A stretch of DNA of 64,000 nucleotides, taken from assembly GCA_910585095.1 (NCBI GenBank), contig CAJUBU010000002.1, positions 185,155-249,154 of the forward strand, given 5' to 3'. Positions 8,658-18,613 of this stretch are shown one piece after another. Below the pieces are notes generated by a model. That model worked only from the letters and a program-made list of their open reading frames with translations, did not search any database and was not told the DNA's origin. Both the position numbers and the translations under genes were made by a program. Origin of the DNA: an uncultured Lachnospira sp. (GTDB lineage Bacteria; Bacillota; Clostridia; Lachnospirales; Lachnospiraceae). How positions within the stretch are numbered: position 1 is the first letter of the stretch; each line of letters starts with the position of its first letter.

Positions 8658-9812
8658 TTAACTTCTTTTTAGTCGTTTCTTTAATTCTGGAATATATTTT
8701 TGCATAATTGGGTCATAAATCTCATTACAGGTATTTGTTACCCAATTCATTTCTTGGTCTAATCTTCTCTGTGTATAAGAATGTACTCTGTCTGGCCAGC
8801 CTCTCTTAATTTTTTCCATATATTCATTCTCTGATTTACAAAAATAATGATTAATTCTTAATTTCTTACACATGCTGTCATAAAAAAATGAATAATTAAT
8901 TGTTGAACCATTTTCACTGATAGTGCGCCAATTTTCCTGCATATCTGGAATATGTGGTGTCCAAATATCTGTCACCACTCTTGGTATAAAAATTGTTTTT
9001 ATATGCGCATTTAAGAAAAAATCATCTGGCGCTCTATACATATAATTTTCAATACATAACCCCTCTTGTTTATCTTTGTGATGAGAAGAACCATAATCTC
9101 TCCAATTAATCCCTATTCCACCAGCAAATCCTGGTTCTTTTAACACTAAACTCTCATAATCTTCAAAAATGTGGTCAACAATATCTGGAAGAAGCTCATC
9201 TTGCATGGGAACCATATACTCATCGCCATCAATCATTGCCATATATTTTGTCTCAAACTGATAATGTTCCACAGCATGTTTATAGGCTTTAAGCTGCATA
9301 AGCTCACCTGGAAAATACTGATATGTCACAACACCTGAATCAATATAATCCTGAATCTCCTCTTTCATATGATTAGTACTCTCATTATCATATATATAAA
9401 AATGAGACACTCCAACCATGCGATGATATTCAATCCATTCTCTTATATACATTTCATTTTTTATAATAGCAATAACCGACAAATGATACGCATCTTCTGG
9501 CACACATGAAAATGTCAATCGTTCTATTGAATGAAGCTGTAATTTCATCACATAATTAAAACTCTTTATATTTAGTTCATGTGTAGCAACATAGCGATAA
9601 CATAATTCACAAGCTGTCTTAAGGGTTTGTATTACAATTGTATCATTAAGATTCATCCCATCTTCAAGAAATGTTGCATAGTCAATTAAATCTTGCTGCA
9701 TACTTGCAACTATTTCATATCTTTTTTCATCATCTATATCTGAATCTAATACTTTCCACTTATCTTGCACGGATTCCTTTAATGCTTTACACTTTTCTTG
9801 TAATATATTCAT
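8658..9812 (-). CDS. Glycosyltransferase family 92 protein
   Basis: About 384 residues. The central region begins SVIAIIKNEMYIREWIEYHR, then FYIYDNEST and a DxD-type metal site in MIDGDEYMVP, the pattern of GT92/DUF23 glycosyltransferases (GT-A fold). The N-terminal ~110 residues are helical and charged. There is no signal peptide, so a cytosolic enzyme acting on an envelope or polysaccharide precursor is likely; substrate unknown. I chose the ATG at 9812, with AGAAAGGA 13 nt upstream, over the upstream GTG-type start at 9848. It lies between the rpoBC terminator and the rpsL promoter, an unusual place for such a gene. Confidence 0.85.
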   Translation of the reverse strand: MNILQEKCKALKESVQDKWKVLDSDIDDEKRYEIVASMQQDLIDYATFLEDGMNLNDTIVIQTLKTACELCYRYVATHELNIKSFNYVMKLQLHSIERLTFSCVPEDAYHLSVIAIIKNEMYIREWIEYHRMVGVSHFYIYDNESTNHMKEEIQDYIDSGVVTYQYFPGELMQLKAYKHAVEHYQFETKYMAMIDGDEYMVPMQDELLPDIVDHIFEDYESLVLKEPGFAGGIGINWRDYGSSHHKDKQEGLCIENYMYRAPDDFFLNAHIKTIFIPRVVTDIWTPHIPDMQENWRTISENGSTINYSFFYDSMCKKLRINHYFCKSENEYMEKIKRGWPDRVHSYTQRRLDQEMNWVTNTCNEIYDPIMQKYIPELKKRLKRS

Positions 9813-9885
9813 TTTTATAATAACATCCTTTCTCACCTGTAAATACATATATTTTTAATTATAAATTTATAACATTATATTTTAT

Positions 9886-9932
9886 ATTAAAAACACTCGC
9901 CTTCAACTAATCATTAGTTATAAGGCGAGTAT
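9886..9932 (-). terminator. Terminator of the rpoB-rpoC transcript
   Basis: An 18-bp near-perfect stem, ACTCGCCTT...AAGGCGAGT, with an inner ACTAAT/ATTAGT arm, followed on the minus strand by GTTTTTA. It lies about 70 nt after the rpoC stop. Confidence 0.9.
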
Positions 9933-9999
9933 TCAATCTTGATGTTCTGACTATTAGCTCATTTAAAAAAATATTCTTTTTTTAATTATCTTTACTTTA

Positions 10000-12900
10000 T
10001 TACATACTTTCTTCTCTTATACTATCTATTTCGTTATCTTCTCTTTCTGTAAAGCTGATTTCTTCATTTTTTTCAGCATATTCAAGACCTGTATCTATTC
10101 TAATGTTTTGATATCTCTTCATTCCAGTACCAGCAGGAATCAACTTACCAATAATAACATTTTCTTTAAGACCTATCAATGGGTCAATCTTTCCATTGAT
10201 AGCCGCATCGGTAAGAACCTTTGTCGTCTCTTGGAAGGATGCTGCTGACATAAATGAATTGGTTGCAAGTGAAGCCTTTGTGATACCAAGTATAATCGGT
10301 GTGCCAGAAGCAGGTGTCTTTCCCTCAGCCTCCAGTTTTTCGTTTGCCTCTGTAAAATCAATTGTATCAACCTGAGAACCTGGAAGGAAATTAGAATCTC
10401 CAGCCTCGTCAACAATAATCTTTTTCAGCATTTGACGAACAATCAACTCAATATGCTTATCATTAATTTCAACACCTTGTATACGATATACTTTTTGAAC
10501 TTCACGAATCATATAATCCTGAACGGCTCTTACGCCAAGTATTCTTACAATATCATGAGGATTTTCAGAACCTTCTGTAATTTCTTCACCCTTGACAACA
10601 ATCTGACCTTCTTTAACTTTTACTCTTGTATCCTTCGATACGGTATATGCCTTAGAATTGCCCTCGTCGTCTGTAATAACAATATCAGTCTTTTTCTCCG
10701 TTTGTGCAAAACTTACCACACCACCAAATTCAGCAAGGACTGCAAGTGTCTTTGGCTTTCTTGCCTCAAAAAGTTCCTCTACTCTAGGAAGACCTTGTGT
10801 AATATTATCACCAGCAACGCCGCCTGTATGGAATGTTCTCATTGTAAGCTGTGTACCAGGTTCACCGATAGACTGTGCCGCAATAATACCAACCGCTTCA
10901 CCGACCTGTACGGTCTGTCCTGTTGCCATGTTTGAACCATAACACTTTGCACAAACACCAATATGCGAACGACAGGTAAGAATTGTTCTAATCTTAACTT
11001 TCTCAACGCCAGTCTTAATAATCTGCTCTGCTCTTTTTGGTGTAACTAAATGATTTGCGGCAACCACAACATTGCCCTTATCATCAAGTATATCTTCTGC
11101 AAGGAATCTTCCTGTAATACGTTCTTGTAAAGATTCCAAAACATCTGCTTTTGCATCGCTGTCCGCAGTTGCCTTATCATTTACAAATTCATAAACGTAC
11201 ATACCTGGTATGCTCTTGCCCTCGCTACAATCATTTTCTCTTATAACAAGGTCTTGCGATACATCAACAAGACGTCTTGTAAGATAGCCAGAGTCTGCTG
11301 TACGAAGCGCTGTATCGGACAGACCTTTACGCGCTCCATGCGCTGAGATAAAGTACTCCAATACATCCAAACCTTCTCTAAAGTTTGATTTAATTGGAAG
11401 TTCAATCGTATTGCCCGATGTATCTGCCATCAATCCACGCATACCAGCTAACTGCTTAATCTGCTGATTGGAACCACGCGCACCAGAGTCTGCCATCATA
11501 AAGATATTATTATACTTGTCAAGACCTGCAAGCAAAGCATCTTTAAGCAATTCATCGGTTTCTTGCCATACCTTGATAACATTCTTATGTCTCTCCTCAT
11601 CCGTTGATATACCTCTATTGTAATGCTTTGTAATCATCTCTACTTTTTTCTCAGCATTTGCAATAAGTTCCTTCTTGATAGGAGGCACGGTCATCTCGGA
11701 AATGGAAACCGTCATAGCAGCCTTTGTTGAATATTTATATCCCATCGCTTTAATATCATCAAGAACTTCTGCTGTTCTTGTTGTGCCATGTGTGTTAATA
11801 ACATGCTGCAATATATCTTTTAACTGCTTTTTGCCTACATGAAAATCCACTTCAAGTACAAGGTCATTTTCTGGAAGACTTCTGTCTACATAACCTAAAT
11901 CCTGTGGAAGTATCTCATTGAAAATAAAACGACCAAGCGTTGATGCAACATTACCACTCTTTGTTGTTCCATCTTCACATTTTTTAACAACACGTACTAA
12001 TATTTTAGAATGAAGCGTAATTGCCCCGTTTTCATAAGCTAATAAAGCCTCATTGACATCTTTAAAATATTTTCCTTCGCCTTTGGCACCAGGTCTTTCC
12101 TGTGTTAAATAATAAATACCAAGTACCATATCCTGAGAAGGAACGGCTACAGGACCACCGTCTGACGGCTTGAGCAAGTTGTTTGGTGAAAGCAGCATAA
12201 ATCGACATTCCGCCTGTGCCTCTACAGAAAGCGGCAAATGGACAGCCATTTGGTCTCCATCAAAATCGGCATTAAACGCTGTACATACCAATGGATGCAG
12301 TTTAATAGCCTTGCCTTCTACAAGAATTGGCTCAAATGCCTGTATACCAAGTCGATGAAGTGTCGGCGCACGGTTTAACATAACAGGATGTTCTTTTATA
12401 ACATCTTCTAGTACATCCCACACATCATTTTCAAGCTGTTCTACCTTTTTCTTTGCCTTTTTAATATTTTCTGCCAGATTACGTCTTACAAGCTCTCGCA
12501 TAACAAATGGCTTAAATAACTCAATTGCCATCTCTTTTGGAAGTCCGCACTGATAAATTTTAAGTTCTGGACCTACGACAATAACAGAACGTCCTGAATA
12601 GTCGACACGTTTACCCAACAGATTTTGACGAAAACGTCCCTGTTTACCTTTCAATAAATCAGAAAGTGACTTTAATGCTCTGTTTCCTGGTCCTGTCACT
12701 GGACGTCCATTTCGGCGTCCATTGTCAATTAACGCATCAACTGCCTCCTGAAGCATTCTTTTTTCATTGCGCACAATAATTTCAGGCGCACCAAGTTCCA
12801 TCAGTCGTGCAAGACGATTGTTTCTATTGATAATTCTTCTATATAAATCATTTAAGTCGGATGTTGCAAATCGACCGCCATCAAGCTGAACCATTGGTCT

Positions 12901-13638
12901 TAAATCTGGAGGGATAACTGGAATTTCTGTAAGAATCATCCATTCTGGTTTTGTTTTTGCATTTAAAAATGCCTCCATCACTTCAATTCTCTTAATTAAT
13001 CGAGCAGCTTTTTGTGAGGTGGTATTAGCAAGTTCTTCTTTTAATTTTACAGTCTCCTGTGCAAGGTCAACATTCTGTAGAAGCTCAAGAATAGCCTCTG
13101 CCCCCATTCCAACTCGAAATTGGTCGCCATACTTTTCGTAACATTCGGAATATTCTTGTTCACTGAGTATCTTTTTAAATGGAATATCCGTCTCGCCTGA
13201 ATCTAACACAATATAAGAGGCAAAATATAACACTTTTTCAAGATTTTTAGGACCAATGTCTAAAATCAAATCCATTCTGCTTGGTATGCCCTTAAAGTAC
13301 CAAATATGAGATACGGGAGCAGCAAGATGAATATGCCCCATACGGTCCCTACGCACACTTGCCTTTGTCACTTCAACACCGCACTTATCACAGACAATTC
13401 CCTTATCCTTAATCTTTTTATACTTACCGCAATGGCATTCCCAATCTTTACTAGGTCCAAATATCCTCTCACAAAACAAACCATCTTTTTCTGGTTTTAG
13501 TGTTCTGTAATTGATTGTTTCTGGTTTTGTAACCTCACCATGTGACCATTCCAATATATTCTCTGGAGAAGCAAGTTTAATCTGAATCTTATCAAACTTC
13601 ATTGAATTGTTTGACAACTGCTTTTTTGATTCTTCCAT
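10000..13638 (-). CDS. rpoC: DNA-directed RNA polymerase subunit beta'
   Basis: Catalytic large subunit. The 1212 residues carry the N-terminal zinc ribbon (CHCGKYKK, CDKCGVEV), the magnesium-binding NADFDGDQM at about 456-464, bridge-helix and trigger-loop sequences (GARGSNQQIKQLAGMRGLM, GVAGDNITQGLPRVEELFE), and the second zinc site (CRSHIGVCAKCYG). No large lineage-specific insert is evident. It starts 20 nt after rpoB and is translated from an ATG after a GGGGGC-rich site. Confidence 0.99.
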   Translation of the reverse strand: MEESKKQLSNNSMKFDKIQIKLASPENILEWSHGEVTKPETINYRTLKPEKDGLFCERIFGPSKDWECHCGKYKKIKDKGIVCDKCGVEVTKASVRRDRMGHIHLAAPVSHIWYFKGIPSRMDLILDIGPKNLEKVLYFASYIVLDSGETDIPFKKILSEQEYSECYEKYGDQFRVGMGAEAILELLQNVDLAQETVKLKEELANTTSQKAARLIKRIEVMEAFLNAKTKPEWMILTEIPVIPPDLRPMVQLDGGRFATSDLNDLYRRIINRNNRLARLMELGAPEIIVRNEKRMLQEAVDALIDNGRRNGRPVTGPGNRALKSLSDLLKGKQGRFRQNLLGKRVDYSGRSVIVVGPELKIYQCGLPKEMAIELFKPFVMRELVRRNLAENIKKAKKKVEQLENDVWDVLEDVIKEHPVMLNRAPTLHRLGIQAFEPILVEGKAIKLHPLVCTAFNADFDGDQMAVHLPLSVEAQAECRFMLLSPNNLLKPSDGGPVAVPSQDMVLGIYYLTQERPGAKGEGKYFKDVNEALLAYENGAITLHSKILVRVVKKCEDGTTKSGNVASTLGRFIFNEILPQDLGYVDRSLPENDLVLEVDFHVGKKQLKDILQHVINTHGTTRTAEVLDDIKAMGYKYSTKAAMTVSISEMTVPPIKKELIANAEKKVEMITKHYNRGISTDEERHKNVIKVWQETDELLKDALLAGLDKYNNIFMMADSGARGSNQQIKQLAGMRGLMADTSGNTIELPIKSNFREGLDVLEYFISAHGARKGLSDTALRTADSGYLTRRLVDVSQDLVIRENDCSEGKSIPGMYVYEFVNDKATADSDAKADVLESLQERITGRFLAEDILDDKGNVVVAANHLVTPKRAEQIIKTGVEKVKIRTILTCRSHIGVCAKCYGSNMATGQTVQVGEAVGIIAAQSIGEPGTQLTMRTFHTGGVAGDNITQGLPRVEELFEARKPKTLAVLAEFGGVVSFAQTEKKTDIVITDDEGNSKAYTVSKDTRVKVKEGQIVVKGEEITEGSENPHDIVRILGVRAVQDYMIREVQKVYRIQGVEINDKHIELIVRQMLKKIIVDEAGDSNFLPGSQVDTIDFTEANEKLEAEGKTPASGTPIILGITKASLATNSFMSAASFQETTKVLTDAAINGKIDPLIGLKENVIIGKLIPAGTGMKRYQNIRIDTGLEYAEKNEEISFTEREDNEIDSIREESM

Positions 13639-13658
13639 GTATATCTGCCCCCTTCTAA

Positions 13659-16600
13659 TTAATAAATATCTGCATTGCCATCGCCATAATCTTCGTCTAC
13701 ATCAAAATCATCAGATAAATCTTCGTCAAAATCTTCCTCATCAAGTCCATCATCTTCCATGTAATCTGCTGATTCATCCATATCTTCTACATACTGCGCC
13801 TCACCTGATTCATCAAATGTCTGAATCGTATTGCCTGCATGTTTTAATTCGCTTTCCTCATCCTTGCTGTTTCTGCGATAATTGCCATCATCAAGCACTT
13901 TCTTAAAATCAGTCACTTCATAATCAGCACTTTCAAGAAGTTTTACTTCTTCATTATTTTGGTCTAAAACGCGAACATCTAATGCCAACGACTGTAATTC
14001 CTTTAACAACACTTTAAAGGATTCTGGTATACCTGGTTCTGGTATATTTTCTCCCTTAATAATTGCCTCATATGTCTTTACACGTCCCACAACATCATCA
14101 GACTTCACCGTAAGAATCTCTTGCAATGTATATGATGCACCATAGGCCTCTAATGCCCACACTTCCATCTCACCGAAACGCTGTCCGCCAAACTGTGCTT
14201 TACCGCCTAATGGCTGCTGTGTTACAAGTGAATAAGGACCTGTTGAACGCGCATGAATTTTATCATCAACCAAATGGTGAAGCTTTAAATAGTGCATAAA
14301 TCCTATTGTAACAGGACTGTCAAAATATTCGCCTGTTCTTCCGTCACGAAGTCTTACTTTTCCATTACGGTCAATTGGAACACCTTTCCATTCTGCACGA
14401 TGGTCTTTGTGTTCATCAAGATATTGATATACATCTTCTCTCAAGTTTGCTTTATGCTTTGCGCTAAATTCATCCCATTCAAGATTGGCGTAATCGTTTG
14501 CCAACTCCAATGTATCCATAATATCATTTTCATCTGCACCATCAAACACGGATGTAGCAACATTAAATCCAAGTACTTTTGCTGCTAGACTCAAATGAAT
14601 CTCCAAAACCTGACCGATATTCATACGCGAAGGCACACCAAGTGGATTTAAAACAATATCAAGTGGGCGTCCGTTTGGCAAAAATGGCATATCTTCCACT
14701 GGAAGTACTCGTGAAACAACACCCTTATTACCATGACGACCAGCCATCTTATCACCAACTGATATTTTTCTTTTCTGTGCAATATAGATACGAACTGATT
14801 TATTGACACCTGGTGAAAGCTCATCGCCGTCTTCTCTTGTAAAGGTCTTAACTGCCACGACAATACCATACTCGCCATGTGGAACTTTAAGTGAAGTATC
14901 TCTTACTTCTCTTGCCTTCTCGCCAAAAATAGCGCGAAGAAGTCGCTCCTCTGCTGTCAATTCGGTCTCTCCCTTAGGAGTTACCTTTCCAACTAAGACG
15001 TCACCTGCACGAACCTCAGCACCAATACGAATAATACCATCTTCATCAAGGTCTTTGATAGATTCGTTTGATACGGATGGAATATCCCTTGTAATTTCTT
15101 CTGGTCCAAGTTTCGTATCTCTTGCTTCTGTCTCATACTCTTCTATATGAATGGATGTGTATACATCATCCCTTACCAATCGTTCGCTTAAAAGAACGGC
15201 ATCTTCATAATTGTAACCTTCCCATGTCATAAATCCAATCAATGGATTCTTGCCTAATGCAATCTCTCCATTGGATGTTGAAGGTCCGTCAGCAATGACA
15301 TCACCAGCCTCAACACGGTCTCCTTTAAATACAATAGGACGTTGATTATAACAGTTGCTTTGGTTACTTCTTGCAAACTTTGTCAACTTATATTTTTTAA
15401 CTTTGCCATTATCTTGCTTTATCGTAATCATATTGGATTCTGATGATGTAACAACACCTGCGGCTTCTGCCACCACACACACACCAGAGTCAATTGCCGC
15501 TTTGTTTTCAATACCTGTTCCGATAACTGGCGCATCGGTAGTAAGAAGCGGCACTGCTTGACGCTGCATATTAGAACCCATCAAAGCTCTGTTGGCATCG
15601 TCATTTTGAAGAAATGGAATCATTGATGTTGCGACAGAAAAGACCATCTTAGGAGAAACGTCCATAAGGTCAATCAGTCTCTTGTCAAACTCTGATGTCT
15701 CATCTCTATATCGTCCAGACACTGTATTTTTAACAAAATGTCCTTCTTCATCAATCTCTGCATTCGCTTGAGCTACATGGAAATCATCTTCCTCATCCGC
15801 TGTAAAATAGCGCACTTCATCTGTAACTCGTGGATTTTTAGGGTCGCTCTTATCAACGATACGATAAGGCGCTTCCACAAAACCATATTCATTAATTCTT
15901 GCATAGGAAGCTAATGAATTGATAAGACCGATATTTGGTCCTTCAGGTGTCTCAATTGGACACATTCTTCCATAATGCGTATAATGCACGTCTCGAACTT
16001 CAAAACCTGCACGGTCTCTTGACAAACCACCTGGTCCTAACGCCGATAATCTTCTCTTATGTGTCAACTCTCCAAGCGGATTATTTTGGTCCATAAACTG
16101 TGACAACTGTGAACTTCCAAAAAATTCCTTAATAGCTGCTGTCACAGGCTTTATATTAATAAGAGATTGTGGTGATACACCGCTCAAATCCTGAGTGGAC
16201 ATTCTCTCACGCACAACTCTTTCCATTCTTGAAATTCCAATTCTAAACTGATTTTGCAGCAACTCGCCAACAGCTCGAATACGTCTGTTGCCTAAGTGGT
16301 CAATATCATCTTTTGTTCCAACGCCATACTCCAAATGAAGATTATAATTAATCGATGCAAGGATATCTTCCACCGTAATATGCTTTGGAATAAGGTCGCC
16401 AAGATTTGCTGAAATGGCTTTTTTAATGCTTTCTATATCTGTGTTTTCCTCAAGAAGCTGCTCCAAAACAGGATAAAATACCTTCTCTGTAACACCAAGT
16501 TTCTTTGCTTCTTCCTCACTGATATCAACCCATTTTGTAATATCAACTGCCATATTAGAAAGAATTTTTACTCTTCTATTGGCAATAACACCATCGTTTC

Positions 16601-17633
16601 CTTTTACTTCTACATCAAGAAATACTGCCGGCACAGCAGCATTTTGAATTTCCTCTGCACTTTCTCTTGTAAGTTTATCGCCTGCCTTTGCAATGACATT
16701 ACCATTTACAACAACATCATCAGCAAGGATATGTCCTGCTATTCTATACTTAAATGAAAGTTTTTTATTAAATTTATATCGTCCAACTTTCGCTAAATCA
16801 TATCTTCTAGGGTCAAAAAACATGCCCGATATAAGCGATTCTGCACTATCTACTGATAATGGTTCACCAGGTCTTAACTTTTTATATAATTCCAACAAAC
16901 CTTTTTGCTGGTCTGTAAAACTATCTTCACTGTGGTCTGTTGAAACATCTTTAGCCATTGTAGCAATAAGCTTTGGTTCTTCTCCAAATGTATCAATAAT
17001 TTCAGCGTTTGTTCCTATACCTAAAGCTCGAATCAACACTGTAATTGGTACTTTTTTATTTCTGTCAACTTTAACATAGAATACATTATTTGCATCGGTT
17101 TCATACTCAAGCCAAGCTCCACGATTCGGAATAACCTGACTGCTGTATAAAAAAATCTTACCATATTTATCTTTTTGTATATCATAATAAATACCAGGTG
17201 AACGTACCAACTGGCTAACTATAACTCTCTCTGCACCATTAATAACAAATGTGCCTGTCCTTGTCATGATTGGAAGGTCGCCCATAAATATCTCATGACC
17301 AACAATATCTCCACTTTCCTTATTATGGAGTCTAACTTCAACTTTAAGAGGTGCTGCGTATGTAGCATCTCTTTCTTTGCACTCTTCAATAGAGTATTTG
17401 ACCTCATCCTCACATAATGTGAAATCACCAAATTCCAGACTCAATCTTCCATTATAATCTGTAATCGGAGAAATGTCATCAAAAACTTCTTTGAGTCCTT
17501 CATTCAAAAACCACTGGTATGAATCTTTTTGAACCTCAATAAGGTTAGGCATTTCAAGAACTTCCTTCTGTCTTGAATAGCTCATTCTGATGCTTTTTCC
17601 TGACTTCACTGGACGTATTCTATTTTTTTCCAT
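13659..17633 (-). CDS. rpoB: DNA-directed RNA polymerase subunit beta
   Basis: The 1324 residues are longer than many Bacilli homologues, mostly through an Asp/Glu-rich tail in the last ~70 residues (EEDFDEDLSDDFDVDEDYGD). The rifampicin pocket SQLSQFMDQNNPLGELTHKR followed by RLSALGPGGL has the sensitive-type residues. The start follows a GGGGTGA site. Upstream lies the hairpin at 17905-17996, which likely attenuates readthrough from rplL, giving rpoBC lower output than rplJL. Confidence 0.99.
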   Translation of the reverse strand: MEKNRIRPVKSGKSIRMSYSRQKEVLEMPNLIEVQKDSYQWFLNEGLKEVFDDISPITDYNGRLSLEFGDFTLCEDEVKYSIEECKERDATYAAPLKVEVRLHNKESGDIVGHEIFMGDLPIMTRTGTFVINGAERVIVSQLVRSPGIYYDIQKDKYGKIFLYSSQVIPNRGAWLEYETDANNVFYVKVDRNKKVPITVLIRALGIGTNAEIIDTFGEEPKLIATMAKDVSTDHSEDSFTDQQKGLLELYKKLRPGEPLSVDSAESLISGMFFDPRRYDLAKVGRYKFNKKLSFKYRIAGHILADDVVVNGNVIAKAGDKLTRESAEEIQNAAVPAVFLDVEVKGNDGVIANRRVKILSNMAVDITKWVDISEEEAKKLGVTEKVFYPVLEQLLEENTDIESIKKAISANLGDLIPKHITVEDILASINYNLHLEYGVGTKDDIDHLGNRRIRAVGELLQNQFRIGISRMERVVRERMSTQDLSGVSPQSLINIKPVTAAIKEFFGSSQLSQFMDQNNPLGELTHKRRLSALGPGGLSRDRAGFEVRDVHYTHYGRMCPIETPEGPNIGLINSLASYARINEYGFVEAPYRIVDKSDPKNPRVTDEVRYFTADEEDDFHVAQANAEIDEEGHFVKNTVSGRYRDETSEFDKRLIDLMDVSPKMVFSVATSMIPFLQNDDANRALMGSNMQRQAVPLLTTDAPVIGTGIENKAAIDSGVCVVAEAAGVVTSSESNMITIKQDNGKVKKYKLTKFARSNQSNCYNQRPIVFKGDRVEAGDVIADGPSTSNGEIALGKNPLIGFMTWEGYNYEDAVLLSERLVRDDVYTSIHIEEYETEARDTKLGPEEITRDIPSVSNESIKDLDEDGIIRIGAEVRAGDVLVGKVTPKGETELTAEERLLRAIFGEKAREVRDTSLKVPHGEYGIVVAVKTFTREDGDELSPGVNKSVRIYIAQKRKISVGDKMAGRHGNKGVVSRVLPVEDMPFLPNGRPLDIVLNPLGVPSRMNIGQVLEIHLSLAAKVLGFNVATSVFDGADENDIMDTLELANDYANLEWDEFSAKHKANLREDVYQYLDEHKDHRAEWKGVPIDRNGKVRLRDGRTGEYFDSPVTIGFMHYLKLHHLVDDKIHARSTGPYSLVTQQPLGGKAQFGGQRFGEMEVWALEAYGASYTLQEILTVKSDDVVGRVKTYEAIIKGENIPEPGIPESFKVLLKELQSLALDVRVLDQNNEEVKLLESADYEVTDFKKVLDDGNYRRNSKDEESELKHAGNTIQTFDESGEAQYVEDMDESADYMEDDGLDEEDFDEDLSDDFDVDEDYGDGNADIY

Positions 17634-17849
17634 TGACGTTTCACCCCTTGTGCTTATTTTACATAATTATGGCATATTACAATTTTCCATAATAGAGCAT
17701 TGTCCATAATATCACAATTACCTTAATGTGTCAACTAACATTTTGGATATTTTTGCTAAATTTTCTTATATTTCGTCTTATCTTTAGTAATTTATAAATA
17801 AAATTAAATATAAAAGTGTTATAGACGTTTTGGTGAATAATACACCAAA

Positions 17850-17895
17850 AGTTAAGCGGATATTCGCAATCTGCTACGCTGCTTGCTCATAACCT
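17850..17895 (+). repeat. AGTTAAGC-type dispersed repeat, copy 1
   Basis: Reads AGTTAAGCGGATATTCGCAA followed by TCTGCTACGCTGCTTGCT. Related sequences occur at 41400-41440 (+), 50256-50284 (-) and 31031-31062 (-). The core is partly self-complementary (GCGGATATTCGC). Origin unknown. Confidence 0.6.
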
Positions 17896-17904
17896 CTGCA
17901 ATGC

Positions 17905-17996
17905 AAAAAGGGACTGCCGCAAAATGAACATCCCTATAAGATATTGATATTGACTACATATCTTATCGCTCAGAATTTCATTTTGCGGCAGTTCTA
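17905..17996 (-). terminator. About 90-nt palindromic terminator/attenuator (GGCTGYCGCA family) between rplL and rpoB
   Basis: The outer stem pairs GGACTGCCGCAAAATGA with its complement near 17977-17993. An inner arm pairs ATAAGATAT with ATATCTTAT. On the minus strand the outer arm is followed by CCCTTTTT, giving an intrinsic terminator. It belongs to a four-copy family in this window (also 27418, 38022 and 57212). Confidence 0.8.
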
Positions 17997-18016
17997 TAAT
18001 ACATTGAATTGTGCAA

Positions 18017-18382
18017 TTACTTTAATGTAACTTTTGCGCCTTCTGCTTCTATCTTCTTTTGGATATCTTCTGCTTCCTCTTTAGAAACAGCTTCCTTAAT
18101 AACCTTTGGAGCATTGTCTACAACTTCCTTAGCTTCTTTAAGTCCGAGACCTGTAATCTCACGAACAACTTTAATAACCTTAACCTTGTTGTCGCCAACT
18201 TCTGTAAGCTCTACATCAAATTCTGTCTTCTCATCTTCTACTGCTGCGCCGCCGCCAACTGCTGATACAACAACACCAGCTGCTGCTGATACGCCAAATT
18301 CTTCCTCACATGCTTTAACTAACTCATTAAGCTCTAATACTGTTAAGCCCTTAATTACCTCAATAATTTCCTGTGTAGTCAT
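18017..18382 (-). CDS. rplL: 50S ribosomal protein L7/L12
   Basis: Stalk protein that recruits translation factors. The 121 residues have an N-terminal dimerisation helix, an Ala/Gly-rich hinge (AAAGVVVSAVGGGAA), and the C-terminal factor-binding domain (GDNKVKVIKVVREITGLGLKEAKE is split here as KVIKVVREITGLGL). The immediate upstream sequence has no purine-rich ribosome binding site within 20 nt of the ATG. The only good site (AAAGGAG) is about 90 nt upstream, separated by a potential hairpin. Confidence 0.98.
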   Translation of the reverse strand: MTTQEIIEVIKGLTVLELNELVKACEEEFGVSAAAGVVVSAVGGGAAVEDEKTEFDVELTEVGDNKVKVIKVVREITGLGLKEAKEVVDNAPKVIKEAVSKEEAEDIQKKIEAEGAKVTLK

Positions 18383-18468
18383 TTTATATAATTGCTACTA
18401 AAAACATATATTTATGCTTCTTTTTTATGAAACACAAACACCATCTATTAGTAGGCTCTCCTTTCTAT
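18376..18468 (-). promoter_or_regulatory. rplL leader: distant Shine-Dalgarno with bridging hairpin
   Basis: On the minus strand AAAGGAGAG (about 18456-18464) is followed by CTACTAA, which can pair perfectly with TTAGTAG just before the rplL start. A nested arm (TGTGTTTC with GAAGCATA, loop ATAAAAAA) lies inside. Folding would bring the SD to within about 15 nt of the ATG. This is inferred by eye. Confidence 0.4.
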
Positions 18469-18517
18469 AAAAATATTTCATACAATTGTTTTTAATACAA
18501 ACAAATACTCTAAATTT

Positions 18518-18577
18518 TAAATATATTTGATTCTAAATATATTCTATTTTTAAATATATCTCATTCTAAACATATCT
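18518..18577 (-). repeat. Degenerate 16-17 bp AT-rich tandem repeat
   Basis: TAAATATATTTGATTC, TAAATATATTCTATTTT, TAAATATATCTCATTC and TAAACATATCT follow one another between rplJ and rplL. Four units with few changes suggest recent slippage expansion. Confidence 0.6.
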
Positions 18578-18613
18578 TTTAACAAACATACTTATCAACA
18601 GCACACTTTTTTA

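Larger units (their letters stand above)
17634..18016. other. rplL-rpoB spacer (383 nt)
   Basis: Holds a large terminator-like palindrome (17905-17996) directly after rplL and an AGTTAAGC-type dispersed repeat (17850-17895). The remaining ~200 nt before rpoB are AT-rich, with no coding sequence. Confidence 0.6.

Noticed and set aside
16080..16280. Possible rifampicin-resistance change in RpoB
   Set aside because: The pocket residues in SQLSQFMDQ, HKRR and SALG are the sensitive-type ones.
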